Source of the DNA: Galbula dea
Lineage: Eukaryota > Chordata > Aves > Piciformes > Galbulidae
Assembly (NCBI GenBank): GCA_013399015.1
Contig: VWZX01002149.1
Span: forward strand, 6,928,918-6,992,917
DNA length: 64,000 nucleotides
Direction: 5' to 3'
Numbering within the stretch: the stretch's first letter is position 1; the number at the start of each line of letters is the position of its first letter. The translations under genes were made by a program, and so were the position numbers. The notes below the pieces were generated by a model, which saw nothing but the letters and a program-made list of their open reading frames with translations, was not told the origin of the DNA and ran no database searches. Below are positions 49,001 through 61,000 of the stretch, one piece after another.

Positions 49001-52000
49001 CTAAAAGATGCTATTTTATTTCTTCGGTTAAAATGGTTTATTTTAAAAAGCCAAAAAGTTGGAAATAAGTTGAGACAACACATATTCAGGCAAACTCCTG
49101 GATGCTTTTATAACAACCTTTTAACAAGTTCTTGAGTCTCCAGAACTTGTTACAACTTTTTATTTCACCACTGTTTTGATATGTATCATGTTCTTCTGTG
49201 TGCTGAACAGTTGATCTCATTTGTACCTGAAGTCCAGACCATAACTCAGGTGCACCTATGTTTTCAAATGAAATCTTTTCTCTTTTGGGATGACAGCATT
49301 AGTTTCCTGGAGGTTTGTGTGTATAGGAATTCATGTTCATGTCTGATGTCATAATATAAACTGAACTTTATGGCCTTTTCCCTTTTGATTTGACCCATAT
49401 TAGATGTGAAGTTCTGGTCATACATGGTCTCATTCAATGCTGTACTGGGACCACATTAAATGAAGAGGGATTGAAGGGTGACAATTGGTAGAATGTATGT
49501 GTTCCACTATATGCTTTAAATGACTAATCATAACACTGAAATTATAGTAAAAAACCTAATGTAGTAGCTTCACTGTGCCTGGAAACATGAAGATGGTAGT
49601 GCTCATATTGTGTTCCAACTCTACGTAATGAATTGTTCTGTTCTAATGGTGCACTTATGAAGACCAGATGTTTTTTCAAGCCAAACATACTACTTGCTGT
49701 ACCTTACTACTCTCTCTCTTCCTGTAGTTTTTGTACTCCAGTACAACAGGTAGGTTTTGCATGACTTTTAAGTCACCTTCCAAAGCAATACACTAGCTTC
49801 AGCTGCTTTATAAGGCTGCTGTAATTTAGGACTTGAAATTTTCTTTATTCTTTCAAGTATCTGTTCTTGAGGGATTTGTTACTCCCATGATGCATCTTCT
49901 TGTGCGATTCATCTTAATGGCTTACTGTACCTGAATATTTTGCATTGGCTGGGCTGTCATTTCTTACTATTTTGATACATTACTAAGAATACTGATTAGA
50001 AGTGGTATTGTTGCCTGTTCTGAAATTGGTTATAATGGAATTAGTTGCTGTTTTAACAATAGAGTTGTGATCTTTTTAACTCCATAGCCAGTAGCCTAGG
50101 TACTGAATTGAAAATGTTGTGGTTAACTCATTTGGAAGTATCTGTCCTCAGTCATTCTGTATGCTCCTGGTTTTGCTCTCTTGGCTTTTTAGAGCTACTG
50201 GTTGGGTGTTTCTGTTTCTTCTGTGTTCAGAATCTGGGGCATTTTGATTTTCATGAAGTGTATGTGGTGGATACGGATGCATTTCAGTAACTTGTTTGTG
50301 ACTTGGATTGTTTTTGTTGGTTTTTTTTTTTTTTTTGGTGTGTGTGGTTTTTTTGGTGGTCATGGGCTATTTTAAGCCTTATTACTTTTTCATTAATAAA
50401 GAAGAAAATCCATATCAACCTCTCCTATATACTACAGGTATGGCCAGTAAGTTCTGGTTTACTTCAGTTCAATCCATTATTCATAGACTTAAATATGTTT
50501 GTTTCTTCTCTGATAACACTGGGGTGGAACTTGGACTATGCAGGCCACTAAAATGAGCATACATACCTGCACAACTGCTTATCTGTACTGTTTTATTTTA
50601 GCTGGACATGTACGGCTTTGTTGCATACCAAAAATGACCTAGCAGCCAAAATGGGAAGTGATAAATGTTTTCAAATCAGAGTTAACTTGTATTACCAGAT
50701 CCGTTAAAAACTTAATGTTGAATGTTTACATTAAGATATTGACTGTAATTTTTATCCTTTCTTTTTGTTATGAGAGCGAAGTTTAAATATTTGACAGATG
50801 CTTACTCTGGAATGCATCATGGTTCAAACACTACTTTCTGTTAGCATGGAAAATTTGCTTATCTGTTGTATCTTTGCCTTCTGTCCCACTGTTATTTTTG
50901 TTTGTCATAGGAGGCCTATGTGAAGAATGCATATCCCTACTTATTTTACATGGCTTCTGATTTTCTTTGTCTTTATTCTCTTCATTTTTCTCTAAAATTT
51001 TACTTACAATTTTTGACAGTGGAATGCACCCTTTAGTATTTGCAAATGTTTTCTCATTTGTCTGATAGCTTTTAGCTTTCAGTACTTTGAAAATCAACCT
51101 CCTCTACTTGCTAAACGTTAAAGTCACTTGCATGTGCATTTCTGCCAAAAAAAGTAAAGTAGTAGCCAACTATCTCTTCTGGGAAATGAAGGAAAAATCA
51201 AGTGCAATATGTTCTCATGTTGTGGGACTGCAAATAATGACCTGTTTTCTTGTGTTGTGTGCATTAGTTCAGCAGAGTGCTGATTTAATAGCAAGGATAA
51301 TCAGCATTCTATCTAATTTATGGGATTTTTTTTGCATCTCCATAATTTTGAGAAAGATACGCTGCTCTCTGAAGTAGTAGTGTAAATGTTTAATTAATGA
51401 ATGGTGGGTGTTAAACTAACCTGAGTGGTATTACCTTACGCCCTAAGAAATCCACACCATCTGTAAAGATGAGATACGTATGCATGAACTGCTATTCCAG
51501 TGGCCACAGTAAAAAAGCTGCATAATTACAGTCTGGAGTTTGTGTTTCTTCTGGGAGCTAAAGTCAATCACTTGCATTTTATATACTTTGTTTTTCTCCT
51601 GAATCAAAATTCTGTTTGACAGCGTGACTTAAAATGGAATGAGTAGCAACATGGAACCGAAGTAAGGTTGAGAAAACAGTAACTTCTAAAATTTCATGGG
51701 TTTAAAGAGATTTTATTTATTTGCTGTTTAGGCATGCTGCATAGGAAATGATGTGTTTTGTATCAAGTGGCTAATGGAGCTAAGTAATAATATTTCTTCC
51801 TAGGCAATATTTTCACAATTCCAGCACAGTCGAGAAAAAGCACTCCCATCAGATAATGTGAGACATGCCCTGGCAGAAAGTTTTAAGGATGAACAGCGTT
51901 TCCAGCTTGGATTCATGGATGATGCAGCAGAATGCTTTGTAAGTATTCTTTGTCATGTCTGAGCAGAATTAGGTTAGTTTTGTGGATGCCAAGCTGCTTT

Positions 52001-55000
52001 GTTGTTTTGGTAGCTACAGGCTCACAGGTGGCATACAAGTGACATTATTATTGTCTGTCTTTATGCTGGTATAGGGGAATAGACACACAGATCGTATGGT
52101 CATGTGGGATGGCATAATCTTGCATATGCTCTGCACTTTCTTCCCTAATTCTGTAGCTCAGGCAGAGGGATATATGAAACATCGTTACTATGGGAGATTG
52201 GTGATGATTGTGAACTCTGAATTGCTCCTGAAAGTTTTTGAATGGATAGAAGAGTGTCTTCTTGGAAGAAGAGTCACTTATAGATTTTAATATATAGTTT
52301 GTTCCTCCATGTTTTCTCTCATCAACTATTGAAATGTTCTGATATAACTACCCAGCTCATTACTGATGTCTCCTGCAGAAGAGATTGCTATTTTCTTGTC
52401 CAAGAGTGAATGAATGAATACGTGAAGATCTTGACTCTTGCTGCAATTAACTTTCTAGTTTTGTGAAATGTCTATTGCAAAACATGAGCCATTACTGTGA
52501 CTGTAAAAGGTGACTCAAAATTGCATAAAACAGTGGTAAACAAGCCTAAGAAGTCCTGTATTAGACAATGAGAACCAAGTAACAGATTAAAACAAAACGA
52601 AAACACAACTCAACAAAACAAAAAAACCCAGAAAATAACCCAGTATGAACCTTCAGACACAGATATGAGGAACAGAAAATATGGTTGCTGCTTGGATTAC
52701 TTTCAGCTTTGGACATCCTTTTGAAGTATCTCCAAATGATTACCTACCTGCCAAATGCATTTTTACATACCTAGAAAAATCCCATGGAGAACTCCTGAAA
52801 GTGGCTGTTGGAGATTTTGCAGTCAAGTTCATGGATTGCAGTAATGAAAGAGAATCTCTCATTAGTGCTGCATCTGAAATGTATTTCGATTCTTGACGTA
52901 GTCAGAAGTCTGATGTATCAGAATATACTCACTTTTTCACAGACTATCACAGAATGTTAAGAGCTGGAAGGGACCTTGAAAGATCATCTAGTCCAACCCC
53001 CCTGCCACAACAGGATTCCCTAGACTAGGTCACACAGAAGTGTGTCCAGACGGGTCTTGAATATCTCCAGAGAAGGAGACTCTACAACCTCTGTTCTAGT
53101 GCTCTGGCACCCTCACTGTGAAAAAATTTTTTTCTTGTATTCACATGGAATCTGTGCTTCAGCTTACGGCCATTGCCACTTGTCCCGTCACTGGGCTTCA
53201 CTAAGAAGAACTTGACCCCATCCCCGTGACACCCACCCTTCACATATTTTTCCCTGTTACCTCTATTATTTTTGACTAAAGACGAAAAAAATGGTCGTGC
53301 TGTTTTAGGGGCCAAACAGATGACAGTTGTGTTTTCCTTTTTCTTTTCAGGTTAAAAAGTGAGACTTGGGATGGGATCAGGCATGTGCTATTTATGAGCT
53401 TTTGCATTGCTCCTGTCAGCAGTGCTTATGTTGGTGTGTGTGCTAAACATGATCAAATTGATACGCAGAGAAAAACATAAAAGGGTGAAGAAAACTGAGA
53501 GGCCCGATGTAAAAAGCATTTCAGTCATTGCAAGCAATGACATTAATACCATGTCTTACTCTAAGAACAGTTTTTAAATTTTTAAATTTCTGTAAGGTTC
53601 ACTTCCTTCAGAGGAGAATGCACTCTGGAAGAACAGTTGGGTAACTGTTGTCTTGTGCTGTTTGTTTGGTGTTTGGAAATCTTGAGATGAAGAGAATTCC
53701 CATCCACTGAGTTGTGATTAGGGACAGAATTAAATGCATGTTAAACCTGTAGGTGGACTAGTTGGAGTCAAGAGGAGTAGTTGGAGTATTGAACTGTAAT
53801 GTTGCTCTTATATTTGTATTATTATTTGTATTTAGGAAAACATTCTTGAGAGGATTCATTTTCACTTAGTGCCAAACAGCGAAACAGATATGTGCACTTC
53901 AAAATCCTGTATTTCTCATCAGAAGTTTGCTATGACACTTTATGAACAGGTCAGACCTTTATTTGATTGCTTTAAAAATAATTTGTTTTCACTGTCCTGG
54001 GTAGATAAAAACAAAAGTATTCTTATTTTTCTAGTGTGTATGTCGCAGTTGTGGAGCATCATCAGACCCATTGCCTTTTACAGAATTTGTGCGTTACATT
54101 TCTACTACAGCCCTGTGGTAAGAGCTTTTCTATATACATTCTAATAATAAACAAAACATGCCAGAGAAATGCTGCAGGTGTTGAAAATTAAGTGTGTATT
54201 CCTTTGTTAAAGCGTGTTAAGATACTGTCCAAAAGTAGTATTTGGCATTCAAAAGCAAAATGTAGAAAGAGCTTGACAAAACGTATGTATTGCTACTGTT
54301 TTACCTGTAGTCAGTTAATTGTGAAATGACTGAAATCTTTTGACTCTTAAGAAGGGACATCCACGGTTTTTTACATTTATTTTTTTCAGTAATGAAGTAG
54401 AAAGAATGATGGAGAGGCATGAACGTCTCAAGCCAGAAATGTTTGCAGAATTGCTGCAAGCAGCAAATACTGCTGATGACTACAGAAAGTGTCCTGTAAG
54501 TAAAGACATTGCATTACTTTAAGATAAAAGAGAAAACATTTTAGGATATTAAATTAGACTAAAGTGTTCACCTAAAAGTAGAATTACCCATGGCCACTTC
54601 AGTGCAGTCAAACGTAGGGTAAAAAAGCCCTTAAATTATTGCTTCAGTTACCTATGAACATGGTATTGTAGGTGCCTTTAGAAAGATGAGTTACTAGGTC
54701 TAGGTCCATGTTTTAATCTTATTTGATGCTCAGTATAGAGCTAGGTGTTTTTAATCACTGGGAACAGGTGTATTTTTCTGACTGCTTGACAACACTGTTT
54801 TCTATTGGAATAATTTTGTGCTTCTATTGACAAAAATAGTCTCTTTTATCTTGTAATCAATTGCTGTTCCTTAAATAATTCTATGTAAACATTGTTATGA
54901 AGTACACAAGAACGTATAGACCTAAGCTTAAAGGATGAAATGGAGGGGGAACAAAAGAGAAATTGTGATGGTCACTTGGATGTTTTCTGTTTCAAGGTGG

Positions 55001-58000
55001 TGATTGGATGGTGAAGTTTAGCTGTAGTCTTAATCAGAGTGTTTTTATGATAAAGGGTTTTATCTTTACATTGTTAGAAGCAAAAACTACAGTTAAATTT
55101 GAGAATTAGAAGTAGTTGCAGAGTTGTTTTTCTGCACTGTTTCTTGATTAGGAGCTCAACTTTGGACTTCCATTTCTTAAAATACCTTTATTTTCCCTCC
55201 CATAACACTTTTTCCTTTTTCTAGAGTAACTGTGGTCAAAAAATAAAAATTCGTCGTGTTCTTATGAATTGCCCTGAGATTGTCACAATTGGTTTGGTCT
55301 GGGATTCAGAACACTCTGACCTGACGGAAGAGGTTGTGCGGAATCTGGCAACACAGCTTTATCTTCCTGGGGTATCTAACCGAAAACTTTCTATTTGCTT
55401 ATTCTAGAATTTAATTTTAAAGGTGTTTTATGTGTATGTAAATATACAAAATATATATATACATATGTATGTAAAAAACAACAAACAAAAAAACCCCACC
55501 ACAGTTGAACTTTATTGTTCTTTATAATGTGCTGACTGATGTAGTTTCTGTGAGAGGAGGACAGTCCAATCAGAGGTGTTGGTTTGAATCCTGAGTACAA
55601 AGAGGGTTGCAGGTGAATTCCTAGTTGAAAATCTAGGAATATCATGCTGAGGTCAACATTTGTGGAATTATTCTAGTGTGTTATGGTTTTATCCTTTCAA
55701 CTATGCTAAAATAGACGTAGTAATTGCTAAAACACTATTTATACTCATGAAAATTTGTATAATGCAACATGATATTTCAGTTGCCTTGGTGAAATGGCAG
55801 TGATAGGTCTGCAAATTGATGCTAAATGTTTTACACATTTTAAAATACATAACCATTTTACAGCTGTTTTATAGGGTTACAGATGAAAATGCCAAAAACA
55901 GTGAACTTTTTCTTGTCGGAATGATTTGCTACACAAGTCGACATTACTGTGCCTTTGCCTTTCACACCAAGAGTTGCAAATGGGTGCTCTTTGATGATGC
56001 TAATGTGAAAGAGGTAAATACTAGTTTTACTGCTACCAGATTTAATGATCTTTCTTTTACTAGAATACATTTTTCTGATACTGAACTTGAAGTTCCAAGT
56101 CAAACAAATGTATTTGGTAAAATAAACTGTATTGTAAATGTTTTCACAAATGAATTTTAGAATAGCCTTCACTATTTTACAGTTCTGACTTCCAAATGCC
56201 AAACATTTCAGAATGTTAATGCACTTGTGTGTTCAATTTGTACTTCTTTTAGTGAAAAAGAAGACTTAATTACTGGCAGCTGTATTCATAGTGTTGCTGT
56301 TTTCATTGTTAGCCCAGTAATACCGGTTCTAGATTTGTCACAATTTAAATAAACTTGTGTGCAGAAATGTTGAATCTTAATGTACCTTAGGTTTTAGGCA
56401 TTAGGTACCTATTGCTTAATAAACTATCCTTTCCATAATGGGTTTAAATGCTGTTGATAAAATTTTGGGGGTTTATGGTTGGTTTGTTTGTTTTTCTTAG
56501 ATCGGAACAAAATGGAAAGATGTGGTCTCCAGGTGCATTCGATGTCACTTTCAGCCATTGTTGCTATTTTATGCTAACCCAGATGGCACAGCTGTATCGC
56601 CAGAAGATGCTCCAAAGCAGATTATTCACTGGTCTCAAAGCAAAGCAGCAGGAAGAAACGGGGAAGACTTGGGTAATTAAGATAGATACGAGGTTTTTTA
56701 ATAACAGTGTTTACTATATTTCTGAAATAGGGATTATAAAAGGAGAAGGTTAATGGATTAGCTGCTTTGTTCTTAAATACCTATATCAGCAATTATCTAA
56801 AGTGTCTCAAAAGAAAAGAGATATTGGTGTATATATTCAATATTAGAACTTTTTGTCTCATAAGGGAATACAAAGTAAGACTCATGGATAGTGGGGGAAA
56901 AACGATTTTCTATTGTAGAAAATCGTTTATTTGTATATGTGGACCTTCTTATGTGTGTATTGATGCATTTAAAATGCTACACGAAGATACTTTAAAGCTT
57001 CTTAAAATACAGAGATTTATTTGGAGAAAGCCTGTTTTTATGTATGTATACATGCACACAGAGCACAATTCAGAACTTTGAGAAAAATCAGAAGGAGCTG
57101 CAGGAAACTTTTCTCTGAGATTATTGTAGTACAGGCTTTAATAGGTCTCAGTATGTTAGAACCAAGTCTTCTGGTTCTGTTTTTTGTACTGCTGTCTTGG
57201 GTGGTTTGATGTGGGTTTGTGTTGTGGGGTTTTTTTAATGTTAAACGTCACGTAAAAGGCCAATTGAAGTTGACATGTTCTTCATATGATGCATAGAAAT
57301 AGGACGTAGACCGCTCCTAGGAAGGAAGAATTGAGGACCCTATTCCACTGCAGTCTACCACTATAAATACAGCAATATATAAAATATTACAGAACCTTAT
57401 TGCCCAGCATGTTGAAATGTGATGTGGGGGGTTTTTTGGGGAGGTTTCTTTTGTTTTCTTTCTTTCTTTTAATGTGCTATTAAAAACTTTTTTCTTATTT
57501 TTTAAAATTTAGATGTTGGAATCTTTAAATTAGGAAGCCTTTAATTTCTAAAGATAGCTATGTTATTTGGTAGGATTTGAAAAGCATTCTGCTCCTAAAT
57601 CAGACCACATGAAAGAGAATGGAATTGGCGACCCCGCTAATCAAAGAAGTAATAAAAAACTTCAACCAGATAGTTCAACATTCAATAGAAGCCGTGTTCA
57701 AGCTAGTGGTGGTAGAGGTCCAGGTATGTATTCTCTATCCCTGAAAAAAAACCAAAGATGTCTTATAAATGAAGTATTTCAGTCGGTAGCATATAAGGTA
57801 TGTGCTAACCTCTTGGCTAGAAGTATTTCTAAAGGAAGCACTCCATTGTTGTCTTGAATGAATCCGTGAATAACAGCTAATGTTTAAGGAATATCTGCCA
57901 TGAAGTTTTTTTGTATTACCCCTCATTATTCCTGCACTAAATTCGTTCTCAAGGTCTTGATCCCATTTCTCAAACATCATGCCTTCCAATCACATTCTTG

Positions 58001-61000
58001 ATTAAAAGGCATGTTAGAAACTTGAAGCTGATTGATCTGTTGGAACATGTGGTATGGCCCTATTGATCGTTAGCTGTTTGAGGAGCACTGTTCCTCAACA
58101 ATGTTGTTATATGCAGCATTATTTGTAGTCCTGTATATTAATGGACTTTGTTTGGAAAGAACAGTAAAAAAAGTTGTCTTACCTGTTTAAAACCCATTCT
58201 ATCTGTGTATTAGGCTTTCAAGCAAATCAAGCTCTGCATTACTTGTTCAGTGCCTTTGCTCTGAACTCTCAACACTTGGCAGGGGGATGCTGCCTTCTTT
58301 TGAGATGTTTCTCCTCTGTCTTTATTGTTGAATTCCTAGTTTTTTTTAAACTGAGAATGCTTAGCTTGTTAACTTTTTTTGATGGAGTGATGACTCAAAA
58401 ATGGTCATTATTTACCTTTTTGGAAATAGATTCATTTTCATAAACGGTAGTTCCAGTGTTTTCTTAAAAGTAAAGCTTCACATTTAGACAAGATGAAACA
58501 TTCAGGTTTTTTTCAATATAATTAATAAAATTTGAAAGTAGCATATGCTTTGAAAACGTCTTCAGCATCCATTGTCTTACAAATACCTCTTGTACATGCT
58601 TGACATAATGCTGCTTTATTTTCATTAGCTCCATTCAGTATCTACTACACATCTCATTTTCTTAATCTGCTACATAATTCATTAGTAGTACTAATATTAA
58701 ATGTTATGGTACATAAATACACATGTGTTTTGATGATGAATGACTTTCTAGTAACGATGTCTGACAAAAAGTAATTTTTGCAGCTAAGTTAGGTTACAGT
58801 GATCAAAAGGACAGGCTAAAGGACATATCCAGAGAGTGTGCTCAGAAAGCTGCCGATATGAAAAACTTCTCATCTTTACGAAAGGACGTAGACAGAGTAC
58901 CAAGAAGAGAGTCTGGGAGACCAAGAGGTACATTTTAAAAATATGACCAGAAAATCAATGGGTCAAATAAATTTTTAGCATTGAGACTATCTATGCAGAT
59001 AATTTTTTTTTCTCCTTTTAACAGAATACACTGTAAGATGAGAGTTTCTCACTTGTCAGTATTCTGAAATGTGTTGAATTTGTTAAGATAGTCTGAGAAA
59101 TGTAAGGTCTGGAACAATGTAAGATAAACATTAATGAGAGCTTCAGTGGAGCTTTTTTTCTTTTTCTGGTAAGATTTGATTGGAGAAGATGCTTCCAGTG
59201 TGAAGTCAGGATCTTCTCCAGTTGGAAACGGATTTAGACACTGTGCTGATCAGCGCATATACAGCAGCCAGGGAAAAGGCTCCTATAAGCATGACATTGC
59301 GCCTCACCAAGCAAAGCTTTCTGTACAGGTGCTTGGATCGCATAGAACAGAAGGTTTTCCCGCTGGGGAGAAACCAGCCATCAGGAACCGAACTGATGGT
59401 GTCAGTGGCTATGATACAGACACCAGTCAAGACTCTAGGGACAAAGGGAGTATCATCATCAGCAGAAGCAGAAGTAAAGGTTGGAAACCAATGCGAGAGA
59501 CACTAAACGTAGACAGCATTTTCAGTGAGACTGAGAAAAAACAGCATAGCCCAAAGCACAAGGCAAATCTGAACAGTAAATCTAAGCATGAAAAGGAGCG
59601 AAGCCTTAGCCATTGGTCGAAAGAGAACCAAATCCAGAAAAGTTTAATGACTATCTACGAAGATGAAACAAAGCAGGATACAGGAAGTCGAAGTTCACTG
59701 GATTCGGAGGGAAAAGGGAATGCTGAAAAAAGCAAAGGATTTGCAGAGAGAAAAATCCATGGTGATAACTGGCAAATTCCAAGGACAGAATCTGGATATG
59801 AAAGCAGTGATTATATCAGCAATGGATCTGCAAATCTGGATTCGCCTGTTATTGAAGGAATCAATCCAGCAGATGTCAAGAATGTTAAAGAAAGTGCTTC
59901 CTGGAGGTAATGCAAATGCTCTTAAAATTCATATAGATTTTCTTTACAGGAAAATAAGTTGTTGTAATAAGAACAAATAACCCAACCCTCCCCCCCCCCC
60001 CCCCCCCCCCCACAACCCCACACCCCCCCCCCCCAAAAAAACCCAAACCCACCACCAACAAACAAAACGCCAAATAAACAAACAAACAAAAAACTAGAAG
60101 AGCATGCTTTGGAGCTTTGTATTTGAGGTCAGGTATATAGAAAGCTAGTGATGTATCTAGAAATCACGGTGTGGACACTTAAGTGTTAAATTTACCTTCA
60201 CTCTGAGGCTGCAACACTAGTTGTGCTTGGAAGGCATGGAGCCACATTATTATGGCGCTAAGCCAGAATTGCTAAGCCCTGCTGAGAGGGAGGGTGTATT
60301 AATCTGAAATAATTGCTACTCTTCTGTAGTTACAATTTCATTTAGACTGTGGGTAACCTGCCATCTGTAATGGAATACAAGTGCCTATATAAATAGTATC
60401 TATAATAGTTGTACAGACAAGCCCCTGACAAGAAGCTGGGAATGGCAGTAGGTAACTAGTCTATGCTGTTACTGGTCATGGTTCTGAAATTCAGTTTTCT
60501 AGAGCACCTCAGATATTATATTGATCACTTGATAATTGATTGACCTGCTTAAAAGAAATGTGTTGAAAATTGTAAAATCACTGAAACCGAAAAAAAAAAA
60601 AAAATGGTTAATAGCCAAACCTTATTAAACTTCCAAAGAATTGATGTATGCTAGTAACAAATATGTTGCCCAGAGATGATGTGGAGTCTCTGTGGAGATA
60701 CTTGGATCCCAACTTGACATGGTCCTGGGGAGCTGGTAAGTAAGGTGCTGTATTTTTGTTTAACTTCAAAATATTCAGGGTGTAAACTATAAATACTGGA
60801 AAATGCATTTCTTTCAGAGATGATAAATTGGAAACTATAGTGCCACATGGGTAATATTTTTTCGCTGTACCAAAGTGGCAATTTTAGGTCAAACTTACAA
60901 ATAAATTGAATTAGGTGACAATTTGAAATTTGGTGTCTGCTCCATTTGAAAATCACCACAGAAAACAGGTACCCAAATATTCTGCTTTCTCAGTAATCTC

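Larger units (their letters stand above)
47889..51803 (+). other. USP53: USP53 intron 3
   Basis: A 3.9-kb intron. It contains a 14-base A-run (48584-48597) followed closely by an undetermined base (N at 48609), and a 16-base T-run (50321-50336) in a T/G-rich stretch. No gene or LINE is recognised. Confidence 0.85.

Noticed and set aside
56014..56160. Extension of USP53 exon 8 frame into intron 9
   Set aside because: The GT donor after KE at 56013 joins perfectly to the conserved IGTKWKDV of exon 9. The read-through residues do not match the family.
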